Shown here: positions 24,817 through 37,387 of the stretch, one piece after another
Position numbering within the stretch: the stretch's first letter is position 1
Layout: each line of letters begins with the position of its first letter
Assembly: GCA_027405735.1 (NCBI GenBank)
Contig: JAPEHQ010000014.1
Span: forward strand, 682,001 to 746,000
Origin: Mucor racemosus
Lineage: Eukaryota; Mucoromycota; Mucoromycetes; Mucorales; Mucoraceae
Reading direction: 5' to 3'
Length of the DNA: 64,000 nt
Program-made: the position numbers and the translations under genes
The notes under the pieces: generated by a model
Database searches by the model: none
What the model saw: the letters and a program-made list of their open reading frames with translations, nothing else
What the model was told of the DNA's origin: nothing

Positions 24817-25962
24817 TTTGTGCGTGTGTGTGTTTGATAATGTATATATATATATATATATTGAGAGAGAAAAAGGAACAATTTGTGCTTGATTCTATTT
24901 ATACCATCAATCCTAAAAATGGAGTTTTAATAGCCTTTGTAATGATGACTGTTTCAATGTGTATTGTTTCTGGGGGATTGGTGGTACATAATGTCTAATG
25001 TGAGAATAAATACAACAGTTCTGTGTGAATAACAACTCAACTATCGCATGGTTAATTATAACTCTATTACACTGCACTGCATTTATTTTTTGTTGAATAA
25101 ATAAATTAGAAAAAGACCATAATTCTGGATTGATTTAATTTAAAAAATATCAAAACTCTAAAATAAAGTTTTCCTTAGTCTATAGACTAAATAAAATCCA
25201 TTTTTTCCATATGAATGATATGAGGATTTTATCAGAATTCAGTCATAACAGACCAATTTAGATCATGACCTATAGCATTTCACACCTTAAACAATGGAAA
25301 AATAATCAGGAACACCGAATTACCAAGTGATTTTCCCGTCTTGACAGATCTAATACGTTGGTCTGGACTCGTTTGATTCGTGTAGTAGTTTTTGGTACTA
25401 CCACGATGCTTTGGATTACTACTTACCGCAGTCTTATAAACTATAGACATGACTAGTATTTACCTTGTGATATTTGTTATTAAAAAAGATGGTCCGTCCA
25501 AACGTCCATGTGATTCATAGCTAAACACCTCGTTGTGATTCGTGTAGATCAAGGAATTGGGGGAGGGGATCTGTTTGATTTTAGTCTTGATTGGATTTCA
25601 AATTTCATGTAGCCGTAGAATTGATAAATCAATTCCATCAATTGACAATTTAAATCACAATTGGATGATTCTACTGTATATTACATCCAATGCATCGAAT
25701 TATGAAAAATTAACAAATATACACACAAGGCATTTCTTGTAGCAAAACTTTTTGTTTTTTATGGATTCAAAGTTTTTTATAATCCAAATGGTAATACGAG
25801 AACCAAAAGGTAGAAACTTTAAACGCATTCATTCCTTGTCCTACTCGAATTTGCTGAGCAGAACCTGATCAGCCAATAATGGGTGCACATATATTAGATA
25901 CTGGAGGAAAATACCTCAAAATTTGACACGCACACACAATAAATAAATACACAACTTTTTTA
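24817..25962. other. intergenic region
   Basis: Promoter side of the arrestin gene and 3' side of the PAS kinase gene. It holds the (TA)n tract and no supported gene. Confidence 0.45.
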
Positions 25963-28648
25963 TTACAGGGATATGTTATGAAACCATGGGTGTTCTAATA
26001 TCTGATCCACAGTAATTCTTTTCTCAATATCTCGTTGCAACATTTTTTCCAGCAAATCCAACGAATCTTGCGAAACAACATGTGGCACTCTTAATTCAGT
26101 TTCCATAATATCATCAATGTTATTAAACGGATTTTCTCGGTACATGAGCGTATATAGCAAAATACCGCTTGCCCAAATATCTTGTGGTGGCCCTGCATAT
26201 GGCTTTCCTTTGAGTATTTCAGGTGCACAGTATTCCAATGTTCCTGTAAAAGTATCAAACTTTCGGTCATTTCTGTAATACGTTGCGCATCCGAAATCAA
26301 TCAAATGAACAGTGCCTTCTTGATCCAGAATAATGTTTTCGTCTTTGATATCTCGATGTACAATGCGATGCTGATGTAAATGTTTGACAGCGCAAGCTAC
26401 TTGGTAGAATATAGCTCGCATCTCATTTTCAGATATGCTTTCGTTTACTTCAATATAGTCAAACAAGTCCATGCCATCGCCTAGTAATTCCATTACTACA
26501 AAATAGTAATCTTCGTCTTCTGAACTTGTTACTAGTCTGCAGCAATTGACATGGGGATACTTCTGAAGTGTTCTCAGTATATGGATTTCCATAGGAATTG
26601 AGCCCAGCTGACGATCCCTAGTTTAAAAGAAAGAGAGTGTTTATAATAATACCAACATGTGCTTCCCCAATATACCTGATCCATGAATCTACAATGATTT
26701 TTGATTTAATGATATATTTAATCACAAGCTTTTTTTGTGATAAATCATCTTTTCGATAAGCTAGTTTAGCCATTCCATATGTTCCTTGTCCCAAAACTTC
26801 CAATATCACATAATCATCCAATGGATGTCGTTGGTTGCCATGCTGTTCTGGTGGGCTCGGCGGTAATTCGTCATGCGTTACAAGCATTGCATTGCTAGTA
26901 GAATTGTTGTTTATTAAAGAAGGGAACAATTTTCGTTGTTGATCTACATTTCCAAAAGAGCTAATCCTTAATGATCTGATCACAGGTCTCTGTTTGATGT
27001 TATTGCTGATGGATTCTACATGTTGCTGCTGCTTTCTTCTTTTTTCATGTTTTGAAACTGCATCAATTCGATCATAAGTGATCCAAATATCAATAAATTC
27101 TTCCGTAAATGTGAGCTGTAGTTCCACTTCAAATTGACTCCCATCTCGATGTATCACATAGATTACAGGTTTTTCCATTGTTTGTTCGTCCAATAATACT
27201 TGTCGACACATACGATTGTTCATAACAGGGTGTGTGCTTTTTTCGATGATGTATGGTAATAAAGGTATAAGATCCTTGACATGATAATGATCGACTATTG
27301 CACTGACAGAACGGCCAAATAAATATTTAGCAGGTACAGGACTGAGGTTAGTAACTAATCCAGTGGCGCGGGATACAGTCATCAAGCCTGTAATTGAAGG
27401 TAATGAAGTAATTTTTACTACAAAACTTGCCAAATCGTCATCTCCAATAGCTACATGTCTGTTTAGATTTAAAATGACTGGAAATGATATGCCCTGACTA
27501 GATTGACTACCGAAAAATTTCAGTCGATCCATTTTCTCTAAATTATCATCTCTTTTTTCTTTGGATAATGCCGGAACCAAGCAATTGACAGGTTTTCCAA
27601 TAATATCATCTTCCTTGTAACCATAAATATCAATCATTGTACCCAAAACTCGTCGAATGATGCATTCTGAATCCACATAAACTGACAATGAAGTTTCATA
27701 GATTTCTTCAAATATCCATAAATAAATGTGATCACCATTATCTGAACTTTTTTCTTTGAGCCATAATGAAGCCACTGATTTAACTTGATTTGCTTTTACT
27801 ATGGGCGTCTATCAATTCAAGATTAAATTTTCCGAATGTTTTCTGCATTAAATCGAAACTTACAATTGTTCCGCATACAAGCACCAACCCTCTGTTATTA
27901 TTATTGTCGCATGGTTTTGTGCTATGTCGTGTATATTTTCTGCGTTCGAGTATACTAGTTATTTGTTTCCTAAAAGGATCTTCTAGTAAATTGGCTAAGA
28001 TGGATTGTCCAATGTATGATTTATCGATTTTAAAGCAAAGCGATGCGATATCATTAAATAATAAAATTGTGCCATCCACCTTAGTTGTGATTACTGCTTG
28101 ATTTTGGGGTAAAAAGCGGGAGGGCGTATGTAATGCTCTGGAATATTGCTCTGCATATGCTTCATGTATAGGTGCTAAACTTTTATTCTCGACATGCTGT
28201 GTTGATGAAACAGAAGGTGGAGGCATAATAAATCCTTCAGGTAATGAACTCCCATCCATACTAGCACGAGGTGTATTTTGTGTACTCCAACTTGCTCTCC
28301 AATTCACTGTATCCAGGGATTCAATATCTGGTTGTGATAAGCGTCGTTTATTAGCTGTATTTTCATTGGTTTTCCATTTCATTCTTCGAATGAAATCCAT
28401 GCCTCGAGTAACTACACTGCTTTTTTTACGTTGTAATTTGCTGCGTCTACTGCTGTCATTTACAACAGAATTTAAACTGTAATTATCGGTTGAATATCGG
28501 GCTTTTGACGTGATAATATCACTTTCATGATTGATAATATTTTTGTAATCCAACTCGCTTTGATCTTGATCATCACTTTCGCTGGCTGAGGAATCTTGAT
28601 CTTGATTATTATCTTGATCTGGTCTATAATGTCTAAATGTTTTGTTAT
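25963..28648 (-). CDS. PAS-domain serine/threonine kinase (PAS kinase, Psk1-like)
   Basis: Nutrient-sensing kinase that in yeast controls sugar partitioning and translation. The N-terminal part is polar and Asp/Gln-rich. A PAS-like region lies around 28,120-27,850; a second PAS region begins ASLWLKEK and continues through WIFEEIYETSLSVYVD. The kinase domain starts VILEVLGQGTYG (about 26,815) and has VIKY, HRDIKDEN (about 26,335-26,361), IDFGCA, GTLEYCAPE and a C-terminal HPWF. A clean intron lies at 26,618-26,675. Two points are unresolved. No in-frame ATG precedes 28,553, so a 5' exon is missing (28,648 is a good acceptor; an ATG at 28,859 is a candidate that I could not join in phase). The frame also changes between 27,848 and 27,768 without a convincing intron. 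Confidence 0.82.
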
Positions 28649-30244
28649 TTTCAAAAACAAAACAAAGCTAAATAAAAGACTAAAATCTCACTTTCTATTT
28701 GTAATTATTGCTGTTGTTGCATTATTATTTATGCATACTTCCTTCGGATATTCTTCGTCTATTTCATTATTTAAAAAAGTTAGATTTCAGCCAGTCTTGT
28801 CAATTCCTTTTTTGTTCTGTTTTTTTTTTACCACTTTGTATTGAATGCACAGAACTCATCAATTTCCAATAATTGTACTTTCTTCTTTTTTCAAATTATG
28901 CAAAAACAAAATCAATTTCGATTAAACTAAAAAGCTTGCAAGAGAGAGAGAGAGAGAAAAAAGGGAAAAAAAGGAATGATTTCATTCTAATTTGTATATT
29001 CGTTTTAGCACCACAATACATAAACCGTCACCTCATCTTTCGATACTTCGAGTTGTATATTACATCCTGAATGCATAACATTTTGCATGATCTGATTTTT
29101 TTTTATAATCTGTTAAAATTAACTAAACTAAACAAATACTACTACAGATGTACATTTTCTAGCGCTCTTGAGGATCATAGGATAATAAAATAATAATGTA
29201 GATAATGATTACATCGGTAATTTAAGAATTTAAATGACATTAAAACAAAACACATTGCTATTTTTAAAAACATTGGGGTATATTCACATAGCTTTTATAG
29301 TGCTGAAAGTAAACGCTATGGTTTTCACATGTTGTTTTGAATATCGGGGTACCATACACGAGAAATCTTCAAAATACGCATGTTCATAATAATGCTTTTA
29401 TATAATCCCTCTAACTTGACAAGAAGCAAATATATAAACATATATGTATTTTATACACACCTACTTTGATATAATGCTTTTTAATTGTAGAAAAGGCATG
29501 ATACTAGCTCTAAAAATCCTTAATCTATTGCAAAAGCGACAAAATGCATGAAAAATTACCCCTGGGCGGACTTTTTATTTTAGCTCCGATTCAAATTCCG
29601 CGATTATACTTCAGTCTTTTGATGGATTATTCTTCGAAATTGAGTAAGCTAATTGTGTAAAAAAACTATCTATAAAAAATAAAGAGCTTTATTGTGTATG
29701 CTGGCTATGATACTTTTATAAAACCATTACAATAATTTGTGGTTTTATTTACATTCGTTATTGTAGATTTTAATCTCCGCAAATTGAAGCATTTTAGAAA
29801 CTCAGAATTGCAGCACAAAATTTGCATTGATCCATTAACTTAACGTCTTCGATGATCTCACTTCTTTTAGTGCCAAAAGCTAAACTCAAAACCATACTCT
29901 AGAAACTATATATTATTCTGCATTACACATTGATATTCTAGTATTTGATTAAGGAATGATATGCTCAATAATGGCAAGAAATACAGATAAAACTAATCTA
30001 GATTTCATGAATAATAATTGATACAGTTTTTAGGGAACTAATAGCAATGCCCTCCTTTTTAATATATGCATCAAGCATCAAGTGTCACTCCACATTTTAC
30101 AATAAAACCGAGTTTTTTTTTTATATGTTTTATAGTTTAATATATATATAATAATAAAATAATAAGAGTATTTGAGAGGGTGGGAGATATTTATATATGT
30201 ACATAAGGATTAATTAGTGTAGTTTGTGGTGTGTAATTATTCTG
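28649..30244. other. intergenic region and PAS kinase promoter/leader
   Basis: 28,649-28,990 probably contains the unresolved 5' exon and leader of the PAS kinase; an (AG)n microsatellite sits at 28,942-28,957. The remainder to 30,244 has no recognisable gene. Confidence 0.4.
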
Positions 30245-30439
30245 TTAGACCCTGGCTCGTCTTCTTCGACCACCACCGCAGGATAAGCATCTACCGATGG
30301 CATTGAAGATACCGGTAATACAACGAGTAATTGCAGATACAATAGAATTCAAGAAACCAGCGATACCACTGATAAGACCAGAGAAGAGAGAGGCAATTGA
30401 GCTGACAATGCCACTTAAGCAAGAGAAAATAGAACCCAT
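30245..30439 (-). CDS. tiny MGSIFSC-type amphipathic protein, 64 residues
   Basis: Starts MGSIFSCL, where Gly2 and Cys7 are a plausible N-myristoylation plus palmitoylation signal. The body is a regular run of Ile/Leu/Phe with Gly/Ser/Ala (SGIVSS, FSGLISGIAGF, ITGIFNAIG) that could line one face of a membrane-bound helix. It ends in CLSCGGGRRRR. I recall similar short MG-x-IF proteins with GGRRRR-type tails in fungi; no function is known to me. A TATA-like aatataaaaag lies about 65 bases upstream on the coding strand (30,501-30,513), and the frame is unbroken. The initiating ATG is the first in the frame. Confidence 0.65.
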   Translation of the reverse strand: MGSIFSCLSGIVSSIASLFSGLISGIAGFLNSIVSAITRCITGIFNAIGRCLSCGGGRRRRARV

Positions 30440-30817
30440 TTTGAGATGTTTGTTATTTTTGTTTAGTAACGAGAAAAAAAAACTTGTATTTTTTGATCTC
30501 TTTTTATATTAATTGAAAAGCTTGATTTAAGCAATGTTTGATATGGGATCACCATGACGTAAATTCGAGAAATCTTGGTTTAAAATAGTAATTATGACGG
30601 TAGGCATATTTTTTAGAGCCTAACGTAACACACGGTTTATCTAATGGAACAAGACAGAAATCTCACGTTAAAAATCAAGTTTGATTGGATTTGATTCAAG
30701 AAAAGAGGAAGATCTATTTTATGATCCAAGATAGGCTTATTTATTGTAGTAAAAGAATAGTGGAAAAAAGAGAGAGAAATCTATAATATATATTCTACAA
30801 ATGTTGTACAATTGAAC
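30440..30817. other. short intergenic region
   Basis: Promoter side of the small protein gene and 3' flank of the Suv3 gene; nothing else seen. Confidence 0.4.
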
Positions 30818-33383
30818 CTAGTCCTGGTTGGGCTGCTTTTTTTGTAATTTCTTCTTCTTGTGTTGTTTTACCTGCGTACTGGTGCCTCTTTTTTTAGCTT
30901 TTTCAAAGCTTGTACTTTTCAATACATCATCAATCATGACCTCACAACGAGTCTTTATACTCTCTGAAAGATCTTGAGTCGTTGTAAATACATCTGGATA
31001 ACGAAGACTAAAGAATACAAAAGAAACTTAGTTACATGTAATATGTCAATTTCATATAAACAGCTACCTCAACCACATGTACAGCATTATATTCTTATGG
31101 CTACTCTCCAACTCTGCCAATTGTGTTGCTGATTTGGGTGCGGCGTTAGGTAACTGAATGACATCATTTAATGTACATGTTTCGTTTTTACTGAACTTTT
31201 CTGCTAATGATTCAATCATTTCCATTGAGGAGTCCGTGCGAATACTAACCGGTGCTGTTACGAACTGATATCTATCTTTTAAGGGTAATTTTATATGTTC
31301 TAGTCTATCTGCAATCATCTAGTTTTAGTTTTTTTTTAGTACGATTTACCAAGAATTATTCTGCAATGCTCTGTACCTTTTGATCTTTATAGTTGCACAA
31401 GAAATAATCCCCATTTAAGGAAGCCAAATCCTCGAATTTTTGCTAAATAAAGTCAATTTAGTTACTTTTGCCATAGTCTCATTTAACGACAGAAAACTTA
31501 CTAATAACCCAGAAAACTTTTCTTTGGGCAATTGTAAAGCGAATAATTCTAAAATGTCTACGGTTGGTTGTAATCCTGCCATCTAAAAAAAACAAGGTTA
31601 AAATGAAATCATTCTACTAGGCTATAAAAAATCTATTACCTCAAGCGGAATGATAGGTGCAGCGACAGCTTGATTTACATAAAAAATATCACGCTCTTTC
31701 AATCTGCATGTATTATTTAGTAAATGGATCTACATCATGTACTACCACTAAAAAACTTACGTAGTAACTTCTCCCTTATCATAAGCTGTATTAAATCTAC
31801 CTGCTCGTCCTGCAATCTGCTTCAATTGAGGAATGCTAATATAAGTGAAATCGGATCCATCGAATTTTTGTACAGTTGAAAAGACAATACGTCGAATATT
31901 TAAATTTAATCCCATGCCAACTGCATCTGAAGCTACTAGCACATCAAACCCACTTTCAGGGTCATTAAAAGCCTTGGCTTGCAATGCACGGGTTTCTAAA
32001 GGCAGAGAAGTTAGATACTAAAGAATAAAATAATAAAATTTCTTTACCTGGAGGAAGAGCACCATAAGCAACAGCACATCGAAGACCTGTTAATCTCTCA
32101 ATCTTTTCCTTGTATTCAAAAATTTCTCTTCTAGAAAAAGCAACCACACAATCTCCCTTTTGGATTTTACTCAAATCATTGTTTAATGTTTGAGAATTTA
32201 CGGTAAATGGGGTTAATCGTTGATATTCATTGACAATGACTTCCTCATCCAAAGTTTCACAAATCTTCTTGACTAAAGGCACAGCTGATGCTTCACCACA
32301 GAGATGAATTTCTTTGGCTTTTAAACCCAATAAAGCTTGTGTCCATGCCCATCCTCGATCTGGATCGGCAATCATTTGAATTTCATCAATAACTGCTACA
32401 TCCATTGTTCTATTGAGCGAGGCCATTTCTACAGTTGAACTCGTCAATGGAGCAAAGGGTGCTACCTCTCTTCTTTCCTCGCCTGTTAATAAATTACATG
32501 CTACTCCATTCTCATTCATTTTTTCGAAAATTTCATGCGCTAATAAACGTAAGGGACCACAATAAATACCGGATTCTGCATTTTCTAATCGTTTTAATGC
32601 TTGGTATGTTTTGCCGCTATTTGTTGGTCCTACATGAAGAATGATTTGTCTATTCAATTCAGTTCAGTTATCTCCATAACATCACGGTCTGTCTGTGTTG
32701 CGTTTACCTTTTCATTTGTCGGGCATCTGGAAACCATTCACTGGGAAAACGAATATCACTGATTGATCGAAGTGAATGAAATTTCTCTAATTTATCTTTT
32801 GGTATGAAAGGCTCTGCAAATATGAAAAATTCTGATTCTAATGCCTTATCAATGAAATCTTTATGATAAAATGGAGTTAATCTCTTTTTGATTTGACAGG
32901 TTAGAATTTTATAAATCTTACGATGGCCATCATTCTCAGTCAATGAAGAAAGCAATTGTGTAGCAGTAATGCGAGGTATATTTCCAAGTGTTGCTTCATT
33001 GACAAACTTTTCAGAAATCTGTTTAAACAGTTTGGCAGGAATACCTAAATTCTTGGATTTTCGAAGAATACTAGGATTACTTGAGAATTTACGCAATTTT
33101 GTTTTTAAATCTACAATGTATAAATCAAATCAGCATTTTTTTTTGTTTGGATATTTTCATGTTTCTCTGTTATTGTACTTCTCTGCACCCAGTAAAGATC
33201 TTTTTTGGTTGTAAGCAACTCCATTACATGCTTTGCAGTAATACCGGTGCTGCGTTTGTTGAAATCAAATGGTTTCTTTAAACATGGTGCAGAATGTGTA
33301 AAAGATCTATGATGTAACTGTCTATAGCTGATGCTTCGAACTAAGCAAAATGCACTTTGTTTCAGTGGTAGAATTCGTAACAT
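30818..33383 (-). CDS. SUV3: mitochondrial ATP-dependent RNA helicase Suv3
   Basis: RNA helicase partner of the mitochondrial degradosome, active in the matrix. Nine exons (high to low): 33,383-33,179, 33,110-32,708, 32,649-32,048, 31,995-31,761, 31,703-31,640, 31,582-31,502, 31,442-31,377, 31,318-31,068 and 31,007-30,818, giving about 698 residues. The chosen ATG opens a basic, Leu/Ser-rich presequence fit for mitochondrial import. Helicase motifs are clear: HVGPTNSGKT (motif I), VIDEIQM (DEIQ box), VASDAVGMGLNLN and QIAGRAGRF (motif VI). The C-terminal region has the Suv3-type tail and ends in a Lys-rich stretch (KKKKLQKK). Splice sites are canonical and phases agree; individual exon edges may be off by one base. 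Confidence 0.92.
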
Positions 33384-34337
33384 GGTTGAATTGGCAAATT
33401 GAAAGGAAATTGACAATGCAAAGGTCCCCTGAAGACGTTTTTTTTTTTGCTTTGCAATCGAGGAAAAAGTAAAGGGAGTCACGGCGTTTGTTGAAAGAAA
33501 TCAATATGGAAGCTATATTGAACAATGTCAATCTGCTTCAATTCTAACCTCATCTGGATGAAAATAGCTGGAAAATATATATGAGATACATATTATTCAT
33601 GATATATAAAGGTATAAAAGAATTATTGAGCCTTGTGTAGCAAATAAAAGATGGTAAGAGGTCGAAGAAAAGCTGTCGGATGATACTCATTCCGATCCGG
33701 GCTATGTCGTAAAAATAGAGCTATGTCGTAAAAATAAAGCTATTTTACCAAAGAAAAAAATGACATAGAGCTTTATACATACTACTTTATTTATTGTAAT
33801 ACAAATCAGTGCTAGCTATTGCTATAACTCGAGTGATTAAATCCTTTGAAAGTGGATAACTGTTCCTGAAATGCTTTTCATGAGAAAAGGAAAATTCAAG
33901 CGGAGCTCAAATTACCGCTTCATATTCAAGTCTTTAGATGATTGTTCAAAGCTTTTTGGCATATCGGCACTATCCAAATAATGCAGAAATCTATTTTCTG
34001 ACATGTTCATTTTACAAGAGTATTTTTTTATTCGCGAAAGTCAATTGAATTATTAATGCTTTAATAGCATTTCAACGGCATGTCAGATAACATCTAAATG
34101 CCATCTTCAAACTTGGATTGCTTGGCTTTTTTTAATACTAATGCATTTTCTACTAAAAAAATGTGTCAAATGCATTTTTAACGATTGTCTCCATTGTCGT
34201 AGCAACTTAAATATTTTGTTACACAAATCAAAGTAGTATAAGTAGTAGATTCAAATGTCAAATTCAACAGACGATGTCTTTTAATTTATAACTAAATTAT
34301 CTAATTACATTTATTATTATTGTCAGGTACACACAGA
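33384..34337. other. intergenic region upstream of Suv3
   Basis: Suv3 promoter side, then gene-free DNA, ending in a copy of the 3' part of the SINE-like repeat (34,215-34,325) that abuts the hAT target duplication. Confidence 0.4.
34215..34325 (+). repeat. 3' part of SINE-like repeat with (ATT)n tail
   Basis: Matches 17,850-17,962 (ttttgttacacaa ... gatgtcttttaattta ... attattatt). The tRNA-like head is absent. Confidence 0.5.
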
Positions 34338-34349
34338 CTTTGTGTTAGT

Positions 34350-34655
34350 ATTGGAGTCGAGCCTTTCGAGTCGAGTCGAGTCGAGTTTTACTCGAGCCTG
34401 CGAGCCAACTCGAGATTGCATAAACAAAGCTCGCGAGCCTCGAGTCGAGTCGAGCTACTAATCGAGCTGTTCGAGCTGTCGAGTTTTCCTCGAGCTGTCG
34501 AGTTTTTCTCGAGTTGTCGAGTTTTCTCGAGCTGTCGAGTTTTTTCGAGTCATCGAGTTTCCTTCGAGTTGTCGAGTTTTTCTCGAGTTCTCGAGTTTTT
34601 CTCGAGTTCTCGAGTTTTTCTCGAGTTCTCGAGTTTTCTTCGAGCTTTCGAGTTT
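34350..34655. repeat. left subterminal CGAG array of the hAT element
   Basis: Dense head-to-tail array first of gtcga (gtcgagtcgagtcgag) and then of units of about 15-19 bases of the form cgagttntcgagtttttct. The right end has the counterpart array in the same terminal-to-internal order. It probably holds transposase binding sites. Confidence 0.85.
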
Positions 34656-34676
34656 TTATTTATTTACACGCATATA

Positions 34677-34950
34677 ATGAATCAAATTATCACTATAATA
34701 ATTCATAGCACTAATCCTCATTCCAAATGTTCCTATAATCAATACTGCAAGGAAATCATTCCATTATTCCTTGTAGAATTATCTGTCTTTCTTCCCCTTT
34801 ATATCCTTATTTATATCCTTAATAAATATCTAATTTATAAATAAGAACACCAACCTTCCTTCAACCAATGTTCATCAATATCTCTAATATTAAAAATCAC
34901 ATTATTTTGACCATAATATTTGACCAAGAGCACACTTCATTATAATGCAG
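34677..34950 (+). mobile_element. LTR-like repeat family F, copy 1
   Basis: Homologous to 41,935-42,220 (shared ccttgtagaattatctgtc ... aataagaacaccaacct). It has the size and layout of a solo LTR, but the ends and target duplication could not be fixed. Confidence 0.55.
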
Positions 34951-35269
34951 ATAAGCTGGTTTGAATCATCATAAGGAGCTTTTATACAAAAGTTATTTAT
35001 TGAGACTTTATATAGTTAAAATTAATGTAAAAAGTATTGTTTACTAAGATGTATTGAATGTAGATTGATATAGCTTGTAATGAGCACAATTATCTTTTGG
35101 CCAACACTTACTATTTTTAAATGTAGATAATATAGGAATAGATGTATTTTATAATAATTGGAAGTTGCCCTACTGTATGATTTACTGAAGAGATACAGTA
35201 TAATAAAGTGATAAAAAATGAGAGCAGATATCTTCACTCATCAAGTTCAATATCTGTTTTGACATTTGC

Positions 35270-35567
35270 ATATTTCTATGAGCTGTGCAATTGAAATTGA
35301 AACTAATTCATGCATTGCTGAAACAGCATGTAATGTGAATTATCGCATAGCTATTGGAATTATGTGATAAGATCTAATGGAAAGGGATCCATTAAATGTG
35401 ACAATAATAATGAATGCTTATGGAAATAAAATGTTGTTTCGATGGTAATACTGTATTGTTATAAGTTATGTTTCATTGTTAGTTCCTGGATTACAGGAAT
35501 CAGTTACTAAACAATAGAATTTACTAGACTTGTCTGTATTTAGAATATTGTAATTCTGATAGATCCA
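35270..35567 (-). mobile_element. LTR family G, reverse diverged copy
   Basis: Reverse complement matches 10,587-10,830 (TGGATCTATCAGAATTACAATATTC ends it at 35,567). The family 3' end is not conserved, so it is truncated or recombined. Confidence 0.55.
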
Positions 35568-36152
35568 GAAGCATTTGTTCCATGCAACGTGAGGCACATG
35601 CCAGGTGTCAAAAATACACAAATAGGATAGTTCATAGTATATTCGCGACAAATAATGAAAGAGTTTTTTAATGCGATCAATGCAACAACAATCAACAACA
35701 GACGATCGAATAATTGTTACTATGGAAGTTTATTATTTGTTTCAGTTCAAATGTTAATTCCATACTAAATTTATGGAGATTATGTATAGCCTCAAGATAT
35801 TTGTATAAAAAATGGATTTGTTTACGAACAACTTAATAACCTTTTTATTAGTCATTCTGTAAATCACTCAATAATTTTAGTTTTACATTTGGCATTTCTG
35901 GCAAATCTATTGGCTACCAACAATAACCAATATCGATCAACAAATATATAATTTCTGTTCATTCAAAGTACTCAATTTACCCAAGTATCATAATAATAAA
36001 GTCAAGGTAACTGTAAATTATGCTTATTTCATGTCGAAAATGAAGAGCATGTTAGATGCATCCTACTAATTGGTCTCTATTCTACATTTTCGCGGTATTA
36101 ATTATTAATGCACAGGTTACTGGGTAAAATAATTTCATATGCGGTACGTATG

Positions 36153-36635
36153 TGAAGTGAACTAAGCTAGATTCCCATCATAAAATACCTAAATTAAATG
36201 TCATCTCATTGAAACCATGCTATCAAAGATAAGACTGTATAATAAATAGACAATTACATGAAGATAGCAAGGGTATAATACTCGAATAAGAGATGTTAAA
36301 ATACTAAAGTAATATAGGATATCCCAAATAAAGAATACAAAAAGTACATGCTTATCGAGTAGAACAAGTAAGAGCTGTTCTGAAAGCATGATTGACAAAC
36401 TATATTTAAAACACCGTTCTTGATTCACCAAATCAGCAACCAAACAACCCAACATTTATACTCAAAATTAATGGAATTGTTGGCAATTGCAATACAATTG
36501 CCAGATAGTAAATAAACACCAAATAATATAAATAGAGACGTAGAATAACCATTTTATTGCACATTATCCATACTTTAATAAAGAATGATTTTAACAGTAT
36601 TCTTTATCGCTTTTTTACATCATTATTTCACTGCA
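36153..36635 (+). mobile_element. solo LTR family B with perfect TSD gtatg
   Basis: 483 bases, TGAAGTGAAC to TTTCACTGCA, flanked by gtatg at 36,148-36,152 and 36,636-36,640. Inserted inside the hAT element. Confidence 0.88.
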
Positions 36636-36884
36636 GTATGTACTGTGTACCCTACTTATGCTCCTAAACCTTGTTTATAAGTAGAATAAGAGAATGGGCT
36701 TATCATATGATTGATGGTTGGAAATGGTTAACTTAATTTCTTTTTGTTTGACATTTAATTAAAACTTCAATTGGTGCTCAAATTTAAGATTATTATACTT
36801 ATTATTTAGTATGCATAATGCATAAATGAATAAATCAAATGCAAATTAAGTTACTGCTGATTATTTTTTTTAATATACAGTAAA

Positions 36885-37275
36885 TGATGTATCATCTTTA
36901 AACCGGATCATGTCAAATCCAAAAAAGTAAACAGTAACAGATTCGGAACCGGAAGTTACTTAATTGAATATTAACTATACCATGCTCCTAAAAGCATGGT
37001 ATAGAAGTATGGCATAGAAGCATGGTATAGAAGCATGGTATAGAGGCATGGTATAGAGGCATGGTACAAAAGCATAACACGCCAGTGCGATATTCCAACA
37101 TGATATATCAGCATAACACACTAATATTAAATAACATCTAAACTACCTTATCACATCATTAATTCCCCAAATCAAATAGTATATAAACCCTATTAATTTC
37201 ATTCCAATAAACGATATCTCTTTACTTGATTAAATTTCTAGTTTTTATTTAACCTAAACATATTCTGGTAAGTCA
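36885..37275 (+). mobile_element. solo LTR family A with expanded internal minisatellite
   Basis: 391 bases instead of about 350; the extra length comes from more copies of a 14-base agcatggtatagaa unit (about 36,990-37,072). Flanks are gtaaa and ataaa (4 of 5). It ends 112 bases upstream of the transposase ATG in the same orientation, with its tatataaaccc box intact. Confidence 0.85.
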
Positions 37276-37387
37276 ATAAATAAGAGTGCTGTTCATAACA
37301 TTAGAACTCGACATAGAAGCTAATAAATCACTTTACATTACTTTAATCAAGCATATCTTAAATTAATTCGCTTGAACAAATTTAAAA

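Noticed and set aside
34320..34844. 174-codon Ser/Arg/Glu/Phe frame, and similar ones at 40,429-40,817
   Set aside because: Translation of the CGAG arrays in several frames; not a protein.
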